A program made the position numbers and the translations under genes. From Phaeoceros laevis (lineage: Eukaryota > Anthocerotophyta > Anthocerotopsida > Notothyladales): a stretch of 25,985 nucleotides of DNA. The notes under the pieces were generated by a model that saw nothing but the letters and a program-made list of their open reading frames with translations, was not told the DNA's origin and did not search any database. The stretch is taken from the NCBI GenBank assembly GCA_049999765.1, contig JBNGIQ010009331.1, positions 1 through 25,985 on the forward strand. Reading direction: 5' to 3'. Shown one piece after another: positions 8,925 through 19,726 of this stretch (the first letter of the stretch is position 1; each line of letters begins with the position of its first letter).

Positions 8925-10047
8925 TTTAATTGTGAGCCCCTGCTAATGAGACAAAGTGGTTAATAAGACAGGCTCTGAGTCATGAGCACAGTGAAGTCTG
9001 AAGTTGTATATTTCCTGGGTGGTGGAAAAACTACCTTTTTCTGGCGGGCCAGTCTTGATTGATTTAACGGATTTACTGGACCTGGTAACCTATAGCGCTC
9101 CGCCTGAATCTGTTAGCAACCCTTGCATGGAAGTGACCGTCATACTTAACTATGTAGTGTTTGTGACGGACTTAGTAGACTTATGAATTAATTAGCACAT
9201 GCATAAACTGGAGCAGTCACCAGCCTAGTAAGAAGTAAAAAATTATAAACCGAGGAGGGTGGTGGAGGTGAAGGCATACTCCCTGGTGCCGTGCCACCGA
9301 ACGTTGTTGATGGCGTGCCCCCTGGGGCGTGGAGTTGAACACTCTAATTAGGTGCTCTTATAAGTAATGCTAGATGTTGGGATGATTCTACTGGAGATTC
9401 CAGTGTCCTACTGTACGGTGTCCCGAGGCCTATCTCTTTGCGATTGGTGGTGAGTGAATGCGTGTGGTGGGCATGATGCTAGGACAGAGCGGACGCTGCT
9501 GGCTTTCACCACGTGCTATTGAGCTGGCTTTCACCACCGTCTTCTCTCTTTTTAAAGCTTGAGCTACGCGCAGTGGTGAATCGCAGCTGCAGTCGAGTGG
9601 GAGCAAAGTTGTCATCTGATTTCCTTGGAAGGAAGTTGTGATCTGATTTCCTTGGCTGCGTACTGGTGTGAAGTCACAGGTGGATCACAGCAGGCCGCGC
9701 TGTGAGACAGTCCGTAATGGCCTCCTGGTAGCGTCCAAGAGCCTAACACGCCGCCGGATCATCCGCACGAGACTGGATGCACAAGGGGCGACGTCAAGCT
9801 GCGCGCACCACTGATGAATGTGAGGTGAGATCCCCGTAGTGAGCGAGGCTATCTCTTTGCGATTGCTGCTGAGTGAAGGCGTGTCGTGGACATAGAGCGG
9901 ACGGTGCTGGCTTTCTTTCACCACGTGCTACTCACCTGCCTTTCACCAGGTGCCGTCTTCTCTCTTTTTAAAGCTTTCAAGCGCCCTTGCAGGAAGTGGT
10001 GAAGCGCACTAGTCCAACTCGTCGGAGCTGAGGAGGAAGGAGGTAGC
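8925..10047 (+). promoter_or_regulatory. Promoter region of the first LRR-Roc-COR gene
   Basis: About 1.1 kb nearly collinear with 24150-25275. It contains two tandem copies of a ~150-bp core, starting ctatctctttgcgattg at 9430 and 9849. Each has a G-box CACGTG (9510-9515 and 9922-9927) set in gctttc..ccacgtgcta, and a TATA-like TTTTTAAA (9549-9556 and 9965-9972). The second TATA-like box is 76 bp before the ATG at 10048 with no ATG between, so it is the probable active start. A short direct repeat, atctgatttccttgg, lies twice near 9614-9654. G-boxes are known bZIP/bHLH sites; regulation through them is inference. Confidence 0.65.
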
Positions 10048-13000
10048 ATGGAGGGGCCGCCGCCGCAACCTCTTTCGGCAGAGGACATGCTTGCCCTTGC
10101 AACCGCCCTCTTGCCCTCTCTTCTTCTTCAACAAACCCACATTCCCAGGGGCTACGGCCATGTTGGCTACCCGATCCCAGATGGCGAGTACATCATAAAA
10201 ATCGAGGAGAAGGGGATGGAGTGGGTGGCAGGTTGGGTGCGTGCAGCGCGTCCAGATCTGACGGATGCCTGCACCCACGGACTCGCCTTGCCTCTCCTCT
10301 CCCTTGCCTCTCGTACCTGGTTTCAACAGGGCACAGAAGACCCGACTCTATGGGTTCACGAAGATGTTGGCGATGCGATAGTTGTGAGCGAGGAGGCGGT
10401 GGCAGCATTCTACGCAACTCTCCACTCCAACTGCGTTGTGAAAGGGCTGGGCATCTCACAAGGTGCACATGCATTTGGCACGCCAGCGGCAGCTGCACAT
10501 CTGGGCCGATGCCTCAACCTCAACTCCACTCTCCGACAACTGACCATCGAGGCAGCGCTGCGGATCCGGAGAGGCAGCGGTTCCTGCTGGGGCGAAGCAG
10601 CGTGGACTGCCTTGTCGGAGGCGCTCACCTCCAACGCCACCATCGAAGCAGTCAACATCCACCGTGTCCCTGCTGGACTCAGCAGCCACGTGAGCGCCAC
10701 ATTCGCGGCAGCCTCGCAAAAGTTGTCCGCCCTGCGGACTTTCTGGTTGTTCCTAGATGAAGATGGTCCACCAGAAACAGCGACATTGGGGGGTATCGAG
10801 GGGTGGGGCCACGTGCTCAAGCATGAGAAGTGCACACTCACAGAGCTTGACTTGGGATTGTTGTTGCCCGCACACGGTGGACTTGTGGCCATCTGTGAGG
10901 CCCTGCTCACCAACACCACTCTCGAATGGTTGAAGATTGGCCCTCACCGGTACGTCCACAGCACGGCTAGTATTGAAGCAATGGTGACCATTGAAGAAGC
11001 GGATGCAGAGGCCCTGGCGGCCATGCTGCGCACCAACACTACTCTCACAACACTGAAGATGCGGAGCTCAGGCATTCTGTGGAACGCAATGGTGGTTGAG
11101 CAGGGTTTGTCATGTAACAGCAGCTTGAAGGAGCTTGAGGTCAGCCTGGACCCCGATGGTGCACACGCACTCATGACGTTGCTGCAGCGGCCTGGGGGAC
11201 CTACTACTACTAGTACGGCTACACCAGCTAGCGACGCCAGCAGCACTTGTCCCTCACAGCTCAAATACCTCAAGCTCGGAACCAAGGAAGGTCGAGGCTT
11301 CCCCACGGCCAGTGCCTTGACGACGTTCTTCCTCGGGCCTGGCGGTGGATTGGAGGCTTTGTCGGACAATACCAGCATCACTCGTCTCCGACTGGTCCCC
11401 CACGAATTTCCAAGCAAAAGGCTTTCGCTTGGAAATTCGCCCGATGCGCTTCTCGCCAGATTGCTCCCAATCCTCCATAAGAGCGAAACACTGCAGGAAC
11501 TTGACTTGACAGTAGTGAGGCCGGATTGGGGATGGCCTGCCGAATTCGGAAGGGGCTTGATCCGGTCCCTCAAACACAACCCCAGTGTCACAGTCCTGAT
11601 ATTGGACGGGTGGGATTTCTTGGACGATGTTTTTTTGCAAGATCTATTGGAATCTTTGAGGGACAACACCAATCTGAAGCGCATCTCAATAGAGAACACC
11701 CCATGGAAGAGCCAAGGGAAGGAAACAACTATCCGGCAAGCTTTGAGGCAGGTGGCCTACTTGTCGGTCCTGAAAAAACATGCCGACATCACAGTTACGC
11801 CTCCCAAGAGTGGACGTCTTTTCCTATGTGGCCCCGGTTATGCAGGTAGTAGCCAGTACCCACCACCACTATCCTGAGTCCCATGTTTTTTTCCAGCATG
11901 CTCTCACATCGTGGAGGCGTTAAACCTGCTGTTTGTTGCTCTCGCAGGCAAAACAACGCTTCGTGGCAGCCTCATTCGCTCGTGGAAATCACGTGCAAGA
12001 AAGAAATGGATTGCACGTTTGTGGGCAAGGGTTCGCATCATGGCCAGCCCGAGGAGAACCAAAGGAATTGAGATTGAGGTGTTGCGCGAAGATGACACTA
12101 TGCGTGTTACCATATGGGATTTGGCTGGTCAGGACACATTCCGGATCCTTCAGCAGCATCTGTTTCCCACCGTCAGTCAAGCCTGTATTTTTTTTCTGGT
12201 CTTCAGTCCATTTGACCAAGAAACGGGACAGGTGAAGCTTGAATGGCAGGAGGATCTACAAGTGGAGCTTCGGGCCTGGCTGCGCTTTATCACCTCCAAC
12301 ACCAGCACCAAGCTGCATGGCTCTGTAGAAGCCTATGTGATTTTGACTCACTTGGATATGATGTCGGGTCATACAAGTGTCACCATGAAAGATTATGCTA
12401 AGTCAACCATCCAAAACGTCTGTCGGGAGTTTGCTGGTGTACTAGCAGGCGCCCCTGAGTCTGTACAAGTGTTTGCTCTTGATTGCAAGTCCGAGAGAGA
12501 TGTTGCTCCCCTGTTGGATGACGTTTTCCGTCGTTTTGAGCAGCTTTTTGGCAGCAGACTGTTCCTTGTTCCGAAACCCTGCACCGACATGAGCATTGTT
12601 TTGGCAAAATGGACTTCAGATCACCCAAATCAGCCCATCATGCGGTTGGAGCAGTTCCATGCTCTTTGCCGTAGCGAGGTGGTAGCTTTACAGGACCCAG
12701 CAGGGCAAGATGAGCGGGCTAATCCGGTTCAGGACGCAATATCCTCTTACCTGCATGATGTCGGCGTCATTATGTTTTTCAAGGACCTGCGTTTTCTGGT
12801 AGTCAACCCAAATTGGGTAACACATGTACTTTTGGGCCAACTGATCAAATTTGGGTGCAGTAAGATGCCTTCAACCAAACATGGTGTGGTCACCGAATCC
12901 CAGCTTGAACTCGTTTTGAAACAGTTTGTGAAGCAAGGGAGGTATAAAGGATTTAACGAGAAGGACCTCATACTTTTGATGTTGAAGTTAGAGCTATGTT

Positions 13001-13625
13001 ACAAGGAAGAGCCTGATACTTCAGGAGTTACTCGTTACTTTGTTCCTACTACCTTGGATGATGCAAATGGCAATGCCTTGACAGGCAAGCGACCTGTGGA
13101 CTGGCCTGTAAACGTAGATCCAGCTGCAAAGGACTGCATACACATAGGTCGACGGTTGCAGTGTGAAGATGAGATCAAAACAGTTTTGGGGCCTGGCTTC
13201 TTCCCTAAGTTGCAGGTATATCGAATACCACATACACAATGTGCCCATGCCCAACCATATTGGGTCAGTTCCTTTTTTGCGGTATTCGTTTTGCTTTGTA
13301 GATTGTGACTTTCACTTGTTGATATCGTACAGGTGAGGCTACGAAACAGGCTGTTTGAAAAGAAAGAACAGATTCGGATGGCAGCAGACCAGTACCAAAT
13401 TCAACGCAACTTGATAACGTTTCATACTGAGGGCATACAAGTTATTTTGGAGAGTCCCGGAGACATTGCTGATTATGTTGACATATTGGTAAAATCGTTT
13501 GGGAAGACGCAAGAGCAAACCATGGGCTTCCTCATGGAGCATGTGATAGAGGAGGTGCAGTCGCTCCGTGAATCAATCATTCCAGGAGTCGTGCTTCTTG
13601 AAGGCATTATCAGGAAAGCCTGTGT
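10048..13625 (+). CDS. LRR-Roc-COR (ROCO family) protein, 3' end in assembly gap
   Basis: Large signalling GTPase of the ROCO family, with plant TORNADO1 as a known relative and no kinase seen. Exons are 10048-11845, 11948-13215 and 13333 onward to the N run; introns of 102 and 117 bp are in phase. Residues ~1-590 hold about 13 irregular RI/NOD-type leucine-rich repeats of the form LxxNxTLxxLxI (LTSNATIEAVNI, LLTNTTLEWLKI, LRTNTTLTTLKM, LRDNTNLKRISI). The Roc GTPase follows: P-loop GPGYAGKT at 595-602, split by the first intron; TKGIE near 637 as G2; WDLAGQ at 656-661 as G3; THLD at 733-736 as G4, the same motif as in LRRK2. The COR domain covers about 815 onward, with YLHDVGVIMFF and NPNWVTHVL. 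About 1120 residues are visible. After the gap, ttgttgcag|gtcagt could be another acceptor leading to a stop at 13675-13677. It is paired with a sister gene at 25276. Confidence 0.85.
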
Positions 13626-13635
13626 NNNNNNNNNN
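13626..13635. other. Assembly gap of 10 N
   Basis: Ten Ns interrupt the last visible exon of the Roc-COR gene. A round number suggests a placeholder of unknown size, so reading frame continuity across it means nothing. Confidence 0.95.
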
Positions 13636-13704
13636 ATGGATCTTCTTGTTGCAGGTCAGTATGGACACAGGGTTTCCTGATCCTCTCCCTTCATAACCTG
13701 CATT

Positions 13705-14105
13705 CAGGAAGGCACCTCTCTGATATTTTTGTAATATTTCTGCCGGTCTTGCAGGCATGTGCCAGTGTATGAGTAGGAACCCTGCATCTGGAAAAGCAGC
13801 TCGATGCACAGATTGACAAGGAAGCCTGCATGATCATGTGGCTGTAGGCTGCAGCTTGGTGACCCCATAGAGCAGGAATCCCCAACCCTCTTGAGTAGTA
13901 TCCAACAGTAAGGCCAATTACAAAAGTGTTTGATATATGTCCTATCGTGCAAACATGTAGTGTCGGTGTATCAGGGAAGGAGCTTCATGCTTAGAGTGAA
14001 GATGGAGGACTGCAGTATGATATGGTTCTTGGCTGCAGCTTGGTCAACATGTTTGCAAAAACCAGTAGCCTGATATGTGCTCGCATTTGTGTTTGGCAGA
14101 CTTCC
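13705..14105 (+). pseudogene. PPR-protein pseudogene scrap
   Basis: Two decayed pentatricopeptide-repeat units. Unit 1 (about 13720-13890) reads IFLPVLQACASV, stop at 13770-13772, then GTLHLEKQLDAQIDKEA, stop at 13845-13847, then in another frame VAVGCSLV. Unit 2 (about 13944-14105) reads VQTCSV, KELHA, stop at 13992-13994, then LQYDMVLGCSLVNMFAKTSS. These follow the plant PLS-type pattern (LLQACASxGxLxxGKQLHAQI ... DVxVGxSLVDMYAKCGxL). Stops and frameshifts show it is dead. It lies directly after the Roc-COR gene on the same strand. PPR proteins normally edit or process organelle RNA, so this is unrelated debris rather than a domain of the neighbour. Confidence 0.7.
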
Positions 14106-14940
14106 AGAAAGCTCGGAGGTGGATACTTTGGAAGTGGCTTGGCCTCCTGTTTCCTAATTCTGGATTGGTCTTGCGCTTCCTTGCGCTCGAGTGGATTTAC
14201 CACGGCGATGACGAAGGGTCTGTAGCCTTCAAATGCTGAAGAAGACGGATTCCTCATGGAGGTATTGTGACTATTCGACTATTCTCAATCAGAAACTTTG
14301 ACAACATGAGGACAACATGCCTTCACGGATTTGTTCAACTTTTCCGATTTGTTTTGCTCACTTGTATCCTGGGTGATGCAATTGTTCAATTGTTGTGATT
14401 TATGATTCTTTTGATTCTTAATGTCAGTAAGGCTCTAAGCCTTAGTGCTTAATTATTACCACCTCGAGACGTACTCTGCCGAGTCTTTCTTGTCGGAGTT
14501 GCCGCCGTAGGACCGTAGCTGGAGGCATTGGCTGCAGTGCCAAAGTTGGTATGCAAAGCTGATGAATCCCCTCCTGCTAGCGCCCGCCATGAGTGCGGCT
14601 GCCAGCACTCCTACAATACCCAGCTTGGCAACACAGCACACCTCGGTGGTTGCACCTTAGCTCCACCCCCGCGCCTCGGAGAGTGCTTCCGGCTGGAATT
14701 CTTCCAGGGATGCACTCAATTGCCTGCTTTCCTTACCCTTCCCGCTAATGTAGCCCGCATTCTTCATTGCCCTGTGCCCTGCATTGGCCACACTCCTGCC
14801 GTCTTTGTGTAGATGCTGCTGCCATTGGCTGCAGATGCTGAGCGCCGTTGGCTGCAGATAGCCTCGGAGAGCTACGAGGCCGCCTAAAGTAAGTCATTAG
14901 AGTAGTTTGTCTGTGTTAGTGGGGAATACCGTATACTGGC
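14106..14940. other. Intergenic stretch, no gene seen
   Basis: No supported coding region. The motif ttggctgcag recurs at about 14529, 14825 and 14849. Several open frames of 60-90 codons exist but have no recognisable content. Confidence 0.4.
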
Positions 14941-16751
14941 ATGGAGGCAGACAAAAAGAGTGGATGCAGGCAGGCAGACACAGGAAACAGAAGGGATCCC
15001 GTGACGAGGAGGTGGGCCGCGTCGGGAGTCGGGTCCCAAGCGTGCGTGCTTTTTCCTTTTGCTGACCCTACCCTGCCCTACCCTACCCGCATAATTGCTT
15101 GGACCGCCCTTCCTTTGGCTTCCGCTTCCGCTTCCCTTTCCACTTCTCTGTTCTCCGAGTCGTGTCCTCTTCTGCCTGCCAGGCATCATCCGACTTTTCC
15201 TTTCTTGCAACGGACGTTCCTCAGTCAAAGTCAAGCCCAAAAGCTCGCCACACGTCTAAAATTAGCGCCAACATTATCACCACTCCACCTTATTATCACC
15301 TACGGCCTGCGTCCTTCCGCCGTCCTTGAACGGGCATCAAAAGAACTCGTGTGTATTATTATCAACAACGAGAGGAAACCTCGTGTGCTATTTAAGAGCA
15401 ATAATCCCCTCACTGGAGCCGATTTATTAGGGACGTTTCTTTCTGCCGCTGCCAACCAAACTCCGCCACATGGGCGCGGGGCTTAACGACCCTGCCAGTC
15501 CCCCGCGCGGGTCACAGGAAACAGAAGGTCCCAGAACAGGAAGGTAGTTGGGGAGCAGCCAATGGTGGCGCTCTTTCCCGAGGGTCTGGGCAGGACGGCC
15601 ATGTGCGTCGTATTTGGAGCCCCGCACCAAATAAGGACCCCTCGCCACTTTCACACGCTGCCCCACGGCCAGTCGTTTTATAGGACCCGCACCGGCCCGA
15701 AGGCCGTAGGCAAGCCGCAGGCTCGGTTTAAAAATAGTCTGATCGCTGGATTCGTGGTGACTAAACAGGCCCCACCCGGGCCGGCTCGGTCCCCGGGTCG
15801 GCCCGAGCCTCGGCGCGCCTTTTATATGGATGGGCACATGGGTTGCTGTCACGAACGTTGAGCCAGCCCCGCGCGCGTCGCAGTCCCTTACTGACAAAGC
15901 GCAGTGTACTGTCGATGGATTGCACTCGAGAACTGCCAGAATTTCGAACTCTCATGCACTCGAAACCGACCGCTCCAGATATGTGTCGGAAAGCTGCCCG
16001 AGCCGTTGCTAGCGGATGCCGAGCCTGGGAGTCCGGGCCGAGCCGCACAGCCTCGGACTGGGGTCGGGCTTCTTGTTCCCCTTTCTTCCTCCCTCTCTTC
16101 GAAGCCGGTGCTTGCGAGACGATCTGAGTGTGCGAGGGGAACAGTGGCCTGTGTCTTGGTGCCTCTCACCTGTTTCTCAGTGCCTGCTCCTCGTTCTTGG
16201 CGTGTGGAGGAGCGGGACGCAATTGTGTCGTCGGCACTTGCATGGGGCTCTTTGTGGATCTAGCATTGTTCGGGAACAGTGGAGTGATAGTAGTACTGTA
16301 GCAGCGTCCCCCCGGTCGGCCAGGCCTTCCTCCCTGCCTAGGGAGGTGGTGCCAGCAGCTGCGGAGGGTGTGCGGAGCTAATCCGCAGCAATAGGCGCTG
16401 CTGCTGCTGTGAAGTAGAGTGATGAGTGTGGAGCTGGCGGAAGCTAGGGATTCCTGCTTTTCGAGGATGTGGTGCGGTTTGCAATTGATGTGATTGGACG
16501 TTGGAGGAGTTTGGAGGAGGTTGTCGGAAGGGGGAGGTGTTTGCAGGATGAGGTGGAGATTGGCTCCACGGCAGGGGATGTTTGAGAGAAGATAGCTGCC
16601 GTATTGCATTTTCTGTGTGCAAAAAAATTGTTTCCTGCGGGAGGGACGGGAAGGGGACGGTTATATGTAGGATGGAATGAGGAGCTGGAGATGTAGGGAA
16701 GGTGTGATAATTTGGTGTTGAGAGGAGCTGAGGGACGAGGTGAGGGAAAGG
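14941..16751 (+). promoter_or_regulatory. Upstream region and probable leader of the SMI1/KNR4-like gene
   Basis: No supported protein gene. The exact 16-bp repeat cacaggaaacagaagg occurs at 14979-14994 and 15513-15528. A CCCTA-rich tract lies at 15064-15088 and a small hairpin, acgagaggaaacctcgt, near 15367. TATA-like candidates are tatttaag at 15389-15396 and tttatatgg at 15821-15829. From about 16290 to 16751 the plus strand is strongly G/A-rich with few Ts, as in a transcribed leader. An intron in the leader is possible but I could not place one. Confidence 0.4.
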
Positions 16752-18588
16752 ATGGTGGATGCGGAGAGTAGGATCAACAGCACGCACGCGCACGTTGCAG
16801 GGCTGAAGCGGCTGTCCGCCAGGGCCAATGCGGGCGTGGCAGCCACCACCGCGTCCCGCCGGGTGTGCTTCTCCTTCGCGGCCTACGCGCGGAATGTGAT
16901 AGAGCACCTGCGGAGGTGCCATGTCTCCATAGCCAGGGGCTTGTCGGACGAGGAATTTGCGCGGATTGAGGCGGCCTACGGCTTCACCTTCCCCCCGGAC
17001 CTGCGCGGCATTCTGCAGGAGGGCTTGCCGGTGGGAGTGGGATTTCCCGACTGGCGCCAGGGCGGGGTGCAGCAGCTGCGGATGCGCCTCAATTTGCCGC
17101 TGGCCGGGTTGGCGCACGAGGTGGCCAGGGGGAGGTTCTGGTGGAAGGCATGGGGGCATCGGCCTGCGGATATGGAGCAGGCCAGCAAGGTGGCCAGGGC
17201 GGCGCTGCGCAAGGCCCCCATCCTGGTGCCAATCTACAACCACTGCTACATCCCCTGCACTCCCAATCTGGCTGGCAACCCTGTGCTGTTTGTGTACCAG
17301 AAGCAGGTGTTCTACTGCGGGTACGACCTGGCCGACTATTTCGAGAGGGAGGCGTTTGTGCCACGGGATTATGAGGTTCCCTTCGAATTCCCCGCGGCTA
17401 TGGAAGGAGCCATCGTGGGCAGCAGGAAGGAATCCCACGTGGAAACCAAAAGACACCCTAGAAAGGACAAGTCACTGGCTGCCCGGCTCAGAGTAGGTGA
17501 GGACGACGACGGGGAAGGCAGGAAGCTGCCCTGGATTGATGAGGGTAATGAAGCTGCTGAGTGCAGGTTAGAAGAGGAAGAGGACGCCAAGTTGACCATC
17601 AAAACCGGGAGAGGAGAGTCCGAGTCGTGGGGGAGGAACCTGGATACGCTAGCCCAGGCTTTTCCCAGAGCCTCCGACACCATCCCTGCCAGGAAGTCGG
17701 ACGCTAGCGAGCCTGTCCGGCAACCGGATGGATGGTGGCGTGCATCGTCTGCACAAGAGTCTCAAGCAAGCCCCAGGAAGCTCGCTGAAGCGTTCATGGC
17801 GGAGCACTCCTTTCCGACGACCTACGGTCACCAGTTTCCGGATAAGCCCCTGCCCAGGAGCACGCTTGCTCAGTTCACCATCAGTGCACCTGCCTGGGCA
17901 GCCAAGTCGGCTCGGAGAATCGAGTTTTGGAGTGACCTGGTGGAGAAGAAGCAGCTCATGAACGCCGCCACTTCGGACGGTCAGTTCACCTCCTACAAAG
18001 TGGAGGTGGATGCTGCCAAGGTACCCAGGAACGAATCCTTGTGGGAGGATCATGCACTTGCAGAATTCCGGAGGAAGTTCGTCCCAAAGTGGCTCTCTGC
18101 TTATCTGCAAGACCTGGGCACTCAATTGCGGATAGCAGGGTGGAGTGAAGACGACATCTCGGACATGCTGCATGCTCCCGGACCAGAGCGGATCAAGGAG
18201 CCGGTTGACAAACAGCTTCTGCTTGACCGCCTGTCTGTGCAAATAGACACGTTGGCGGAGTCCCTGAAGAAGGCTGGATGGAGCATGCAAGATGTGGATG
18301 AGATTCTCAAGGCTGGTTCATGGCATCAGAAAAAAGCTCTGCCCAAGGTTGCACCCCAGCTAGTAACGAAGAGCGGCAAGGTCTCATCAGAGTATGTTAC
18401 TGCCAGGTGCTAGTGCATGCTGATTGCTTTCTCATTTCTCAAGTCAGGGCCGGCTGGGTATAGCCAAGTTAAGCTCTTGTTTTATAGTTGCTGCTGATTG
18501 CCCGTCCCACCGCAGGCCAGAAGAATCCAAACTTGTTAGAGCTAGAAAGCATCAATACTGGAGGCCACCCAACCTGATGAAATTGTGA
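16752..18588 (+). CDS. Plant-specific SMI1/KNR4-like protein, unknown function
   Basis: Matches the uncharacterised plant family represented, from memory, by Arabidopsis At5g67020/At3g50340. The N-terminus has AGLKRLSARANAG. The conserved core follows: GLSDEEFARIEAAYGFTFPP, then LPVGVGFPDWR, ILVPIYNHCYIPC, LAGNPVLFVYQKQVFYCGYD and DYFERE. A long acidic, probably disordered middle (~residues 225-370) is followed by RRIEFWSDL and two related C-terminal motifs, AGWSEDDISDML and AGWSMQDVDEIL. The core resembles SMI1/KNR4 (SUKH) folds. The first ATG in the frame is at 16752. The uninterrupted frame stops at 18413, but I favour a 109-bp intron, 18407-18515 (gccag|gtgcta to ccgcag|gcc), which keeps phase. 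It adds 23 residues ending PPNLMKL, stop at 18586-18588. Both ends are possible. A broken 3' copy lies at 19362. Confidence 0.85.
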
Positions 18589-19361
18589 AACTGAAGCATC
18601 AGCTGGTCGGCCAACACATATTTATCATCAGTTATTGTTTCTACTAGTTCAGGGAAGTAGTTTTGGGGCTGTCCAGGAGTATTTTTTACACGGGTCCTTG
18701 AAGTTCGAAGGAGATCTAGAATCCACTACCTGGACAATTTGTATCATAGAGAAATCCACCCGCTTCGAATGAACGGGCTCCTCCAAAGTTTTGTCTTGAC
18801 AGGTGTAGATAAGATATTCGGTGGAGATGTCTTAGATGTCCTCTGCCTCGGAATTTCCGTTTGAAAGATGCTTCATCAGATATTGGAGTGTGAAGGTGAA
18901 CTCACTGCTGGTCTGTCATCTGTGAGGAGACAGGGTCTATTCTCTCACCCGACTGGCTATGTGGAGCATTGGAGAAAATACTGGCACACAGCTTGCGACC
19001 TGTGGCTGGTGAATGACACTCGCTCGCTTTGTAATAAAACTTCAAGGCCTTTCTGCAAATTTGAAATCAATGCAGCGTGCTGCGCACAAATGCTCTCAAG
19101 TTTTCTTTATTTCTTCTCTGGTGTTAGTAGTTTGTCCAAGCTGCGGAGGTGTTCGAAGCTTTTGAAATTGTCAGCACAACCGGGCTCACATGGGTTTCAA
19201 GGATTGTGAACCAGTCTAGGATGTGCGGAGTGTATGAATAACAACTGTAGTTCATGTTTAGGTGGGTTGGCAACTTGGCATTTGCTGAGTTCTTTCTGCA
19301 TGCCAAAATGTAGCCCTACTTGGGTACCAGTTAGTTTGCTGGGGCCATACTTACCTTGTGC
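18589..19361. other. Intergenic stretch, no gene seen
   Basis: Contains the 3' flank of the SMI1/KNR4-like gene. A 113-codon open frame at 18868-19209 has no recognisable motif and is not supported as a gene. Confidence 0.4.
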
Positions 19362-19670
19362 TAGCAGGCTGGAGTGAAGGCATTTCAGACATGCCGCATG
19401 CTCCCCGGCCAGAGAGGACCAAGGAGCCGGTTGACAAGCAGCTTCTGTTTGACCGCCCGTCTGTGCAAATAGGCACGCTGGCAGAGTCCCTGAAGAAAGC
19501 CGGATGGAGCATGTAAGATGTGGATGAGACTCTCAAGGCTGGTTCATGACATTAAAAAAAAAAGCTCTGCTACCCCAGCTAATAACGACAGATGGCAAGG
19601 TTTCATCAAAGTATGTTCCTGCCAGGTGCTAGTGCCTGCTCATTGCTTTTTTTCTCAATTCAGGGTTGGC
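19362..19670 (+). pseudogene. Broken 3' copy of the SMI1/KNR4-like gene
   Basis: Matches about 18133-18450 closely, including the end of the coding region, the proposed splice donor (gccaggtgctag) and the start of the intron. Relative to the parent it has an in-frame loss of one codon near the start, CAA changed to TAA at 19514-19516 (after GWSM), and a lost stretch in the run of A at 19554-19563. Only the last ~95 codons are represented, so it arose as a partial duplication. Because intron sequence is present it came from DNA, not from a spliced RNA. Confidence 0.85.
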
Positions 19671-19726
19671 TGCGGATTTGAGCTCTTGTTTTGGTGTTGA
19701 TTACAATCATTTTCCTGTATAATGGA

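Noticed and set aside
10944-11699. 251-codon minus-strand open frame
   Set aside because: Antisense to the leucine-rich repeat exon of the Roc-COR gene, where the plus frame is clearly coding.
15064-15088. Interstitial telomere-like CCCTA tract
   Set aside because: Only a few imperfect units with variable spacing; more likely a pyrimidine-rich promoter tract.
16338-17456. 372-codon minus-strand open frame
   Set aside because: Antisense shadow of the SMI1/KNR4-like gene and its G/A-rich leader; Pro/His/Gln-rich low-complexity product.
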